A stretch of 12,812 nucleotides of DNA from CAZNDN01 sp964571815 (GTDB lineage: Bacteria > Fibrobacterota > Chitinivibrionia > Chitinivibrionales > WJKA01): assembly GCA_964571815.1 (NCBI GenBank), contig CAZNDN010000116.1, positions 1-12,812 of the forward strand, written 5' to 3'. The first letter of the stretch is position 1, and each line of letters begins with the position of its first letter. This document shows positions 1 to 6,262 of this stretch, one piece after another. The notes under the pieces are model-generated. The model ran no database searches and had not been told where the DNA came from. It saw only the letters and a list, made by a program, of their open reading frames with translations. The translations under genes and the position numbers were made by a program.

Positions 1-509
1 GTGTGAATGGTTTTGAACATGAAGAGAAATTACATTTCTCGCGATGGGTGAGGCGTCGGGGAGGGGGGAGTGGCGGATTCCGGCCAGGCCATTTGAGCTG
101 TCCGGCTCGTCGGATATGGAGTCGGATAAGCCGCCGAGAACCCCTGAAAGGGCGTCGAAAGACACAAAGAACCGCGGAAACCGGCCTCTTTGCGGGATTT
201 TTCGCTTGATTTTCCTCTGAATGTGCCGTTTTGTTGTTTCAGGCGCCTCGTCTGCCCGACTGACTGTGCTGTGCTGTGAGCGATCAACCGATACTGCTTT
301 TGCACCATCCACGCCGAATGACGGTTTCCGGAATTTCCTCAGCGAGGACCGGAGCCCTGTCAATGGTAATCTTCGATACCATCTCAGAGAGAAGCTGGAG
401 CGGCCTTGGAGCGGGCCATAAAGGCCGGATGCGCATCGGGGAGCGCTGGAGGCATTCCATACGAGAAAGCCCAACGTCCTTTTTTCCGTGTAATCTTCCC
501 CGAGAAAGA
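1..509. other. No recognisable gene; short inverted repeats
   Basis: I see no convincing gene here. The open frames on both strands have no family signature, no good ribosome binding site and biased composition rich in Arg, Ser and Pro. Two small perfect inverted repeats stand out: a 7-bp stem with a 3-nt loop at 24-40 (GAGAAAT/ATTTCTC) and a 6-bp stem at 363-382 (ATGGTA/TACCAT). Neither is followed by a T-run on either strand, so neither is a convincing terminator. The stretch lies downstream of the broken minus-strand protease gene and may hold decayed sequence once belonging to its missing 3' half, but I could not recognise protease motifs here. Confidence 0.4.
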
Positions 510-539
510 AGGTGCTATGACCAAGCGATCATAGCACCT
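501..539 (-). terminator. 11-bp hairpin at the end of the truncated protease gene; possible terminator
   Basis: The arms at 510-520 and 529-539 pair perfectly over 11 bp (AGGTGCTATGA/TCATAGCACCT) around an 8-nt loop. Read on the minus strand, the hairpin is followed by a pyrimidine-rich tract (TTCTTTCTC) rather than a pure T-run, so it is at best a weak intrinsic terminator. The TGA stop of the upstream minus-strand gene (529-531) lies inside the stem. This is unusual and fits a coding end created by truncation or rearrangement at the hairpin. Confidence 0.45.
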
Positions 540-783
540 CTAAGACATGACAACTTAGGTCATTTTGTACATTGCTTCCTGATACAGCCCAGTGTGCAAT
601 CTTAGACTGGCTTTTCGGATACTGATAGGCATTTAACACCATTTCACTGCATGCAGCCCAGCACCAATTGGACTGGTCTTGCGCCACAGGATTAATACTG
701 AATTCCTTACCTGCCCATGCATTGCTTGCTGCAACCGTGAGCACAAGAATTGCTGCAAAACGCCTTGGATTTCGCCTAATCAT
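529..783 (-). pseudogene. Truncated secreted papain-like (C39/C70-type) cysteine protease
   Basis: This encodes 84 residues: a basic N-terminus, a hydrophobic signal-peptide core (about 9-24, ending in a plausible AWA cleavage site) and the start of a papain-like peptidase domain. The active-site block QSNWCWAAC places the nucleophile at Cys41 with the usual upstream Gln37. Families with this block normally run to roughly 150-200 residues and carry the catalytic His and Asn/Asp in the second half. Here the frame ends about 43 residues after the cysteine, so those residues are missing and the protein should be inactive. The ATG at 781-783 was chosen because GGAGAGGG lies just upstream; it overlaps the end of the preceding gene by 8 bp, which suggests translational coupling. 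The stop lies within a hairpin. A functional short protein cannot be excluded, but a broken gene is more likely. Confidence 0.6.
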
Positions 784-1488
784 CTTTCCCTCTCCGCTTG
801 TTAAACACGCCGGGGTGTTCTTTGAAGAACCTTTCACGCTTTTCACGGTTTTGCTCCCATTCTTTCTTTCGATACTTCAATATGGTGCCGGCATCATCCA
901 ATGAATCTACGGATTTAGAGGCGATCAAAGATAACGAGTCTGTGTACGAATCAGGGCGAAGGTACAACAGGTTATTGAGTTTCTTACTGGGAAAGTGGAG
1001 ATACTTGTGTTGCCCATCCTTAATCAAAATTGGTCGTATGGCGGTATGCTCCGGGTACTTTCTCCGTATCTTATCCCAATCTCCCCGGTATCCAATGACT
1101 GCATCACTACAGCCGAATGTATAGATACTATCTCCTTTTTTTCTTACCTGAACGGAATATGTGTACTTGCCTCGAACCTTATAACAGGAATATGCCACAT
1201 GTTTTCCGTCTTGATCAGCTTTTCCAAGTCGATACTTGCATCGCATGTGTCAAATAATTCGTAATCGAAAGTGTAAACTTCGACCGGCAGGCCAACCCGA
1301 AATTGCTTGATGTTTACGTTTTCAGCAACGAATCGCCATTTCTTTGCCTCTTCCAACCCATACTTAACGTTTGGATCAGTCTGCAACTGCTCCATAATCT
1401 GCTCAAGCTCATCAGGAATCTCTCTTGAATAGCCAATATTTGCTATGCCCGAAAGACCCAGAAGGGCACATGTCAAATAGGGTTTCAT
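776..1488 (-). pseudogene. Secreted protein of unknown function, split by a one-base frameshift; partner of the protease gene
   Basis: Two overlapping minus-strand frames (1144-1488 and 776-1246) look like one gene of about 237 residues. The first begins at ATG 1486-1488 behind a strong GGAGG site and has a signal peptide of about 21 residues (hydrophobic TCALLGLSGIANIGYS). Adding one A to the two-A run at 1179-1180 joins the frames into MWHIPVIKVRGKYTYSVQV, which reads as continuous protein. The region around MWHIPV recalls secreted proteins I have seen encoded next to papain-like/C39-like peptidases; that is memory, not a search. The C-terminal part (about the last 45 residues) is highly charged (KYRKKEWEQNREKRERFFKE). 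The 3' end overlaps the protease start by 8 bp. Base composition is clearly more AT-rich than the ruv cluster. The frameshift could be real decay or a sequencing error. Confidence 0.6.
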
Positions 1489-1582
1489 TCCAAACCTCCA
1501 GCCTTGTTGAAATCATTGTCGGATGGAATCGAGTTGCTATCGTGTGCTCTTCCTCTCCCTGTTCAGTTCCCTTCTTGGGAAG

Positions 1583-1591
1583 AATATAATA
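1583..1591 (-). promoter_or_regulatory. Possible -10 region of the secreted-protein/protease pair
   Basis: On the minus strand an AT-rich block contains overlapping TATTAT and TATATT hexamers about 95 nt upstream of the ATG at 1488. No good -35 hexamer is visible at 16-18 bp, so this is only a candidate. The block is nearly symmetrical and also reads TATAAT on the plus strand, where no gene follows. Confidence 0.25.
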
Positions 1592-2282
1592 CAAGAATTC
1601 TCAAAAAAGCCGATGTGGCCCATTTTTTGTTTCTCAAAAGGACCAATTTGGCAAGGGAATGTGCTCGTTCGACTTCTGGTTTCTAATGGGAACCCCTTCT
1701 GAAGACTTTCCCAACTGCCACGAGAGAAGAGTATCCGTATTATGGGAGTGCCAAAATGGCTGTGGACAGCTCAATTCCAATCGTGGTCATCGCGCGGTTC
1801 TCATTGTCGTGCATCATTCACAATATCATGCTGCCCGGAGACTGAATTGTCATGGAGCTCACGGGCCGTCTCGTCACCAAGCCGTCGGGGTTTCCGAGGG
1901 TATCATGGGGGACTTCCCGGCCGGCGGTGGAATGCATAGGTAGAGGGATTAACCCGGACACCTTTTCATTCTGAGGGCGTGTTGAATGGCAAGGCGACGA
2001 GACTGGAGCAACATTGGCGAGATGGTTCGGGAGGTTCCATCCGGCGGTATGCGGCTTCGCGACGGCCCCCGTGTTTCCTGTACCATGCAGGGCGTCTCTG
2101 ATTGGCCTACGCCTCTTTTTCGCCACCGCTCGTATCCGAATTCCCTGTGACACAGCGGCAATTCAACCAGCGTCAGAAAAAGGCCGCGCCCATCCCGGAA
2201 AAAGGCACACAAGAGAAAGGACCATCCGGGTGCCTGAGTCTGAGTGTGTAATTGACAAAAGATAAAGAAATGTAACCGGTTG
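1592..2282. other. No intact gene; possible decayed ORF at 1684-1974
   Basis: About 700 bp without an intact gene. One plus-strand frame between the TAA at 1684-1686 and the TGA at 1972-1974 has protein-like composition, interrupted by a single TGA at 1843-1845. Its upstream part, from ATG 1756, contains a hydrophobic run (IPIVVIARFSLSCIIHNIML); the downstream part begins VMELTGRLVTKPSGFP. I do not recognise the family. The rest has open frames on both strands without motifs or ribosome binding sites. Confidence 0.3.
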
Positions 2283-2304
2283 CGTACCAAACCGTACCAA
2301 ATCG
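2283..2304. repeat. 10-bp tandem direct repeat
   Basis: CGTACCAAAC and CGTACCAAAT follow each other head to tail at 2283-2292 and 2293-2302. A third partial unit (CGTA) starts at 2303. The 10-bp period would put the units on the same face of the DNA helix, as in protein-binding iterons. The repeat lies 100 bp beyond the 3' end of the tRNA gene, on its downstream side. Function is unknown. Confidence 0.5.
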
Positions 2305-2342
2305 TAGTAGAACCGGCAGAAACTGCCTACACTGGAGGGGAC

Positions 2343-2398
2343 AAAAAAACCCCCGAAATCGGCTTCTGCTGCTCAGAATCGCCAATTTTCGGGGGTTT
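2343..2398 (-). terminator. Rho-independent terminator of the tRNA-Ala gene
   Basis: On the minus strand AAACCCCCGAAA pairs with TTTCGGGGGTTT, and the downstream arm runs straight into a 7-T tract (2343-2349). The loop is long (about 32 nt) and may contain extra pairing. It begins 5 nt after the tRNA CCA end, so the tRNA is probably a single-gene transcript. Confidence 0.85.
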
Positions 2399-2403
2399 GA
2401 AGA

Positions 2404-2479
2404 TGGTGGAGCCGGACGGGATCGAACCGACGACCCTCAGACTGCCAGCCTGATGCTCTCCCAGCTGAGCTACGGCCCC
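2404..2479 (-). tRNA. tRNA-Ala (anticodon GGC), CCA encoded
   Basis: The minus strand folds as a full cloverleaf of 76 nt including an encoded CCA. It has a 7-bp acceptor stem, a D-arm with GCTC/GAGC, a 5-bp anticodon stem (TCAGG/TCTGA, ending in one G-U pair) and a TTCGATC T-loop. The loop CTGGCAG gives anticodon GGC, which reads the alanine codon GCC. The G3-U70 wobble pair, the main alanine identity element, is present and supports the call. One oddity is a T-T mismatch in the T-stem (positions 50-64). It has its own promoter and terminator. Confidence 0.95.
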
Positions 2480-2500
2480 ATTCAAACTTTGAAGAACCAT

Positions 2501-2530
2501 AAAATACGTTCGGGAACGTCGATGCGGCAA
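2501..2530 (-). promoter_or_regulatory. Sigma70-like promoter of tRNA-Ala
   Basis: On the minus strand TTGCCG (2525-2530) and TATTTT (2501-2506) are separated by 18 bp. Transcription would begin near 2494, giving a leader of about 15 nt before the mature tRNA 5' end at 2479. The spacer holds a CGTTC/GAACG inverted repeat next to the -10 element. Confidence 0.5.
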
Positions 2531-2897
2531 ACCGCGCTTGTCGGAGGTGGTGCGGGGGCGTGCCGGGGATGTTGCGGTACCGGCTGCCGGCGGCTTCGCT
2601 CGCGGCAAGCGGACGGGCATAGTTGATGATATCGGTTCTTCGCGGGTGCCTCACGCGCCCTGCCGAATGCGCTCTCGGAACTGCCGTCGCTCACCGGTGC
2701 ATTGCCTCGACCGGGCAAGGGGAAGTATTTTCATACGTTATGCACTGACGGGCTTTGTCGTCATCGGGGCCATGCTGCCGCGATTGGCGCGGCGGCCGCT
2801 CGGGCTTGTTGTCCGTCGGCCCTATCAACCTTTGTGGGCGTGCAACGGGACATGGGGAAGTCGACTCCCGCGGCGTTCCGTTCGGGATTCTATCAGA
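2531..2897. other. Intergenic region between the divergent tRNA-Ala and smpB genes
   Basis: This GC-rich stretch has no recognised gene. The smpB frame stays open upstream to about 2538, but the added residues are Arg-rich and do not belong to SmpB, which starts at its conserved N-terminus. A candidate smpB promoter lies at 2702-2731. GGGGAAGTCGACTCCC near 2855-2869 resembles a tRNA or tmRNA T-arm, but no acceptor stem or other arm matches it. Confidence 0.4.
2702..2731 (+). promoter_or_regulatory. Candidate promoter for the smpB-to-acyP cluster
   Basis: TTGCCT (2702-2707) and TATTTT (2726-2731) are 18 bp apart, the same geometry and nearly the same hexamers as the tRNA-Ala promoter. It would give a 5' leader of about 160 nt before the smpB start. 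The -35 hexamer is part of a TTGCC/GGCAA inverted repeat (2702-2718). Confidence 0.35.
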
Positions 2898-3353
2898 ATG
2901 AAAGTCGTTGCCAGGAACAAGAAAGCCGCTTACAATTATGAAATTCTTGACAGATATGAGACCGGTATCGAGCTGCAAGGCTCCGAGGTAAAATCGATTC
3001 GGGCCGGCAAAATCAACCTGTCCGACAGTTACGCTTACTGTGCCGGAGGGCAGGTGTTTCTCCAACACCTGCATATCAGCCCCTACGAACGGGCGGCACA
3101 GTTTGCACCGGACCCGTATCGCAAGAGGAAGCTGCTGCTGCACCGGCGCGAGATCGGGTACTTGTGCAAAGAAGTGGAACGCAAGCGGCTGGCACTGGTG
3201 CCGCTGTCGATCTATTTCAAGAAGCAATGGGTCAAAGTGGAGATCGGCCTGTGCAGGGGACGGAAGAAATACGACAAAAGGCAGAAGATCGCCGAACAAG
3301 AGTCAAAGAAACGGGTGTCGGCGCTCATGAAACAGGCGGCGAAGGGACGCTGA
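2898..3353 (+). CDS. smpB: SsrA-binding protein SmpB
   Basis: SmpB binds the tRNA-like end of tmRNA (SsrA) and delivers it to ribosomes stalled on broken mRNAs. At 151 residues the protein is of normal length. Hallmarks in order are the N-terminal VVARNKKA block, EVKSIRAGKINLSDSYA (about 30-46) with the conserved GSEVKSIR turn, HISPYE (59-64), the RKRKLLLHRREI block (75-86) and VPLSIYFK (101-108). The basic, helix-forming C-terminal tail (from about 121 on) probes the empty mRNA channel. The ATG at 2898 is used because it directly precedes the conserved start; no strong Shine-Dalgarno site is visible, which is notable for the first gene of the cluster. Its TGA shares one base with the next start codon. 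I saw no tmRNA gene in the window. Confidence 0.95.
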   Translation: MKVVARNKKAAYNYEILDRYETGIELQGSEVKSIRAGKINLSDSYAYCAGGQVFLQHLHISPYERAAQFAPDPYRKRKLLLHRREIGYLCKEVERKRLALVPLSIYFKKQWVKVEIGLCRGRKKYDKRQKIAEQESKKRVSALMKQAAKGR

Positions 3354-4534
3354 TGAACGATTGCACGCGATACGGCGGGGGCCGGACCGTACGGTGGTTC
3401 ATTGTCGCTTTGGCCCCGCTGCTCGGCGCGGGCGTGGGTGCGCAGGAGTCGGCCGCTCCGAGGGGGGAGATTGTCGAAGAGGTCTCCGGCGGGACCCCGG
3501 TCTCCGTGACCGGCTATCTCCGCGACAGGGGGTATGAATGTACGTGGGACAGTGCGGGCAGGGTGCTCTCGTGTGTCGGCGACGGGGATACGCTGCGAAT
3601 GTCTTCGGTCAGCGGCTTCTGCACGATCGGCGATTCGATGCTGCAATTGCCTCAGATGCCTGTTCTGCGCGACAACGACCTTCTGCTGCCGACGGCGGCC
3701 TTGAGTGCCGTAGTGCCCGCGGTCGGCGTGGATACGAGTACGCAACGTGCGGCTGCCACCGCTGATTCGGTGCCGGCGGAGTCCGACTCCATGGCGCCCC
3801 CTCCGGATCGGAGCGTGTCCGCCGGCGACGAGATACGCAGTGTAGTGATCGATGCCGGCCACGGGGGCAAGGACCCCGGAGCGATCGGCCCCGGAGGCAC
3901 CAAAGAGAAGGACATTGTTCTGCCGATCGCCCTGGCATTGCGTGATCAACTGCGGGAGCGCTCCGATATCACCGTGTATATGACACGCACCACCGACACG
4001 TTCGTGGAGCTGCGCGACCGGACTCAGTTGGCGGTCGACAAGGACGCCGATCTGTTTATCAGTATTCACGCCAACAGTATCGGAGGAGGGAAGCGCAAGA
4101 GGGACCAGGTGAAGGGTTACAAGGTTTTCTTCCTGAGCCAGGCCAAGAACGAGGAAGACCGGCGGGTGGCCATGCTGGAAAACTCGGTGGTTCAGTTCGA
4201 GAAGCGCCCCCGCGGCAACAACTTCCTTCAGAACCTGCTGCTGGACCTGACCGCCAACGAGTATCTTCTGGAGAGTCAGGACCTCTCGATCATGATCGCG
4301 GAATCGTTCGCGGAATCGCTCAAGAGTATTCGCAAAATTCACACCGGCGTGGGGCAGGGGCCGTTCTGGGTACTCTACGGCGCAACCATGCCCGCCGTGC
4401 TGGTCGAGACGGGTTTTATCTCCAACAGCCGTGAAGAGAAGTTGTTGACCGAAAAGAAGACGCAGCAGCGCCTCGCGGAAGCGATCTGCACGGCGATCCT
4501 CACGTTTAAGAGCAACTACGAGCAGGACCTGTGA
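3353..4534 (+). CDS. N-acetylmuramoyl-L-alanine amidase (Amidase_3) with N-terminal copper-amine-oxidase-like domain
   Basis: A secreted zinc hydrolase that cleaves the bond between MurNAc and the L-Ala of the stem peptide in peptidoglycan. It has 393 residues. A signal sequence lies at about 13-30 (WFIVALAPLLGAGVGA), followed by a small domain at about 45-125 whose YLRDRGYECTWDSAGRVLSC pattern resembles the copper-amine-oxidase N-terminal-like domain. A Ser/Ala/Pro linker (125-160) leads to Amidase_3 at 161-388. Zinc ligands are His170 (DAGHGGKDPGA), Glu185 and His239 (SIHAN); the catalytic Glu352 is in VETGFISN. The ATG overlaps the smpB stop (TGATG) and GAAGGGA lies upstream, so translation is probably coupled. 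The last 4 bp overlap murI. The N-terminal domain probably binds the cell wall or a partner; that is inferred. Confidence 0.9.
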   Translation: MNDCTRYGGGRTVRWFIVALAPLLGAGVGAQESAAPRGEIVEEVSGGTPVSVTGYLRDRGYECTWDSAGRVLSCVGDGDTLRMSSVSGFCTIGDSMLQLPQMPVLRDNDLLLPTAALSAVVPAVGVDTSTQRAAATADSVPAESDSMAPPPDRSVSAGDEIRSVVIDAGHGGKDPGAIGPGGTKEKDIVLPIALALRDQLRERSDITVYMTRTTDTFVELRDRTQLAVDKDADLFISIHANSIGGGKRKRDQVKGYKVFFLSQAKNEEDRRVAMLENSVVQFEKRPRGNNFLQNLLLDLTANEYLLESQDLSIMIAESFAESLKSIRKIHTGVGQGPFWVLYGATMPAVLVETGFISNSREEKLLTEKKTQQRLAEAICTAILTFKSNYEQDL

Positions 4535-5367
4535 GCGATACACGGCCTATCGGCGTATTTGATTCGGGCCTGGGCGGTCTGACGGTCGTGCGTGAGCTTC
4601 AGCGCGTGATGCCCGGCGAGAAAATCGTGTACCTGGGAGATACCGCCCGTTTCCCTTACGGGGGACGCTCCGAAGAAGTGATCGGGGAATTTGCCCACCA
4701 GGCCGGCTCCTTTCTGTACAAGCACGATATCAAGTTGATGATCGTTGCCTGCAACACCGCTTCGTCGGTGGGGCTTGACTCCCTGAAAAGGCACACGCGC
4801 GAACATCCGGTGATCGGCGTTGTCCTTCCCGGCGCGCGGGCATCGGTGCTTCGCACGGCCGAGAAGAAAATCGGCGTGATCGGCACGCGGGCAACGGTTC
4901 GGTCCGAGGCGTACAATCGGGCGATCCTGAAACTGGATTCCGAGATACGCGTCTACGGCAAGGCCTGTCCGCTGTTCGCTTCCCTCGTGGAGGAAGGGCT
5001 GCTGGATTCGGAGATTACGCGGATGACCGCGCAGCATTATCTCTACGAGCTTGTCGACAAGGGGATCGACTGCCTGATTCTGGGCTGCACACACTACCCG
5101 CTGCTCATGGAAGTGATTCAGGCGACGGTCGGCACGCGCGTGCAGTTGATCGACACCGCGCTGTGGACCGCCAAGGAAGCCCAGGATATCCTGGTGGCAC
5201 TCGACAGTCTCAACGACGGGGGGGACGACGGCCTTGCGGGGAGCAGTTTTTTCGTCACGGACCTGACACCGGGGTTTCGGGAGCGGGCCGAAGCGTTTCT
5301 GGGCGCCGAGCTGACGTCGGTGAAGCGAGTGACGATCGAAGAGTTGACGGACGCGGCCGGGGATTGA
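4531..5367 (+). CDS. murI: Glutamate racemase MurI
   Basis: A cytoplasmic, cofactor-independent racemase that makes D-glutamate for the peptidoglycan stem peptide. At 278 residues it is of normal length. The N-terminal IGVFDSGLGGLTV motif (Asp11, Ser12) and the YLGDTARFPYG block (34-44) are present, as are both catalytic cysteines: Cys74 in VACNTAS and Cys186 in LGCTHYPLL. The start is a GTG that overlaps the amidase stop by 4 bp (GTGA), which supports coupled translation. Sitting after a secreted amidase, it pairs wall turnover with precursor supply. Confidence 0.95.
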   Translation: MSDTRPIGVFDSGLGGLTVVRELQRVMPGEKIVYLGDTARFPYGGRSEEVIGEFAHQAGSFLYKHDIKLMIVACNTASSVGLDSLKRHTREHPVIGVVLPGARASVLRTAEKKIGVIGTRATVRSEAYNRAILKLDSEIRVYGKACPLFASLVEEGLLDSEITRMTAQHYLYELVDKGIDCLILGCTHYPLLMEVIQATVGTRVQLIDTALWTAKEAQDILVALDSLNDGGDDGLAGSSFFVTDLTPGFRERAEAFLGAELTSVKRVTIEELTDAAGD

Positions 5368-5383
5368 CACCCGGAACGCGTCG

Positions 5384-5433
5384 AACCGGCCGCTCCGGCG
5401 CCACCGGGACAAATGGTATTTTTGGGGCCGGTT
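5384..5433. repeat. 8-bp inverted repeat in the murI-yebC gap
   Basis: AACCGGCC at 5384-5391 and GGCCGGTT at 5426-5433 are perfect complements separated by 34 nt. A T-run (5418-5423) precedes the right arm rather than following it, so this is not a standard terminator. It could fold in the mRNA between murI and yebC or act as an operator. Confidence 0.35.
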
Positions 5434-5450
5434 GGGGAGAGCGATGAACC

Positions 5451-5465
5451 GCGGGGATACCCCGC
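5451..5465 (+). promoter_or_regulatory. Tight GC hairpin just upstream of the yebC ribosome binding site
   Basis: GCGGGG and CCCCGC form a perfect 6-bp stem with a 3-nt ATA loop. It ends 10 nt before the GAGGGA ribosome binding site of yebC and about 20 nt before its ATG. It has no T-run, so it more likely affects RNA stability or processing than termination. Confidence 0.4.
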
Positions 5466-5484
5466 AGAAACAAAGCGAGGGAAC

Positions 5485-6237
5485 ATGTCCGGGCATTCGA
5501 AATGGGCGACAATAAGGCGCAAGAAGGGGGCGGCCGACGCGGCACGGGGGAAGGTGTTCAATCGACTTATCAGGGAGATCAGCATAGCGGCTCGCCTGGG
5601 CGGAGGCGATCCGGCCGCGAACCCGCGTCTTCGTACCGCGGTCAACAACGCCCGCGGCCAGAACATGCCGAACAAGAATATCGAGAATGCGATCATGAAG
5701 GGCACCGGGCAGCTCGAAGGGGTGAGCTACGAAGAGGTGACTTTCGAAGGCTACGGCCCCTCGGGTGTGGCAATCCTGATCGAAACCATGACCGACAACC
5801 GCAAGCGAACCGTGGCCGAAGTACGGCACGTGCTCACCAAAGCCGGCGGAAATCTCGGGGCGACCAATTCGGTCAACTGGATGTTCAACACCAGGGGCAT
5901 TGTCACTGTCCCGCGCGATGCGATCGGGGAGGATGATCTGCTTGAGATTGTGCTGGAGGCGGGGGCCGAGGATGTGCGGAGTGAGGATGATATGCACGAA
6001 GTAACGACTTCGCTCGAGACGTTTGACGATGTCAGGGGGGCGCTGGAGAGCAAGGGAATCACCCCCGAGTCGGCGGAGCTGACCAAAGTGCCGGAAAATA
6101 CGGTAAAGCTCGAGGGCGATACGGCACAGAAGGTGCTGAAGTTGATCGATACGCTGGACGACCTCGACGATACCCAGCACGTCTACGCCAATTTCGATAT
6201 CAGCGACGAAGAAGCCGAGCGGTACGGCAACCAGTGA
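5485..6237 (+). CDS. yebC: YebC/PmpR-family protein
   Basis: A cytoplasmic protein of the YebC/PmpR/TACO1 family. Members have been described as DNA-binding regulators, and more recently as translation factors that help ribosomes through difficult sequences such as proline runs. The 250-residue length is normal. The N-terminus is diagnostic (MSGHSKWATIRRKKGAADAA), followed by KVFNRLIREI, the NMPNKNIENAI block (about 65-75), YEGYGP-like FEGYGPSG and MTDNRKRTVAEVR. The start at 5485 has a GAGGGA site 4-9 nt upstream. Its place directly before ruvC is a common bacterial order. The 117-nt gap before it holds inverted repeats, so it may have an added promoter. Confidence 0.95.
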   Translation: MSGHSKWATIRRKKGAADAARGKVFNRLIREISIAARLGGGDPAANPRLRTAVNNARGQNMPNKNIENAIMKGTGQLEGVSYEEVTFEGYGPSGVAILIETMTDNRKRTVAEVRHVLTKAGGNLGATNSVNWMFNTRGIVTVPRDAIGEDDLLEIVLEAGAEDVRSEDDMHEVTTSLETFDDVRGALESKGITPESAELTKVPENTVKLEGDTAQKVLKLIDTLDDLDDTQHVYANFDISDEEAERYGNQ

Positions 6238-6262
6238 GTGTCGCTGCACAACAGGGGCGGCG

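Noticed and set aside
30..308. Minus-strand ORF near the left end
   Set aside because: No ribosome binding site, motif or plausible composition; it looks like a chance open frame.
1144..1246. Two separate overlapping genes instead of one frameshifted gene
   Set aside because: The internal ATG of the second frame has no ribosome binding site, and a one-base change gives a continuous protein.
2855..2880. T-arm-like sequence suggesting a tRNA or tmRNA upstream of smpB
   Set aside because: GGGGAAGTCGACTCCC can form a stem-loop, but no acceptor stem, D-arm, anticodon arm or tag-peptide frame accompanies it.
2538..2897. 120-codon N-terminal extension of smpB
   Set aside because: The frame stays open, but the extra residues are Arg-rich and unlike SmpB; the conserved N-terminus begins at 2898.
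3212..4543. Minus-strand open frame opposite the amidase
   Set aside because: Antisense shadow of the amidase; no motifs and His/Arg-rich composition.
4516..6249. Long open frame (577 codons) on the minus strand across murI and yebC
   Set aside because: It is antisense to two well-identified genes in GC-rich DNA, and its translation is rich in His, Arg and Pro without family motifs.
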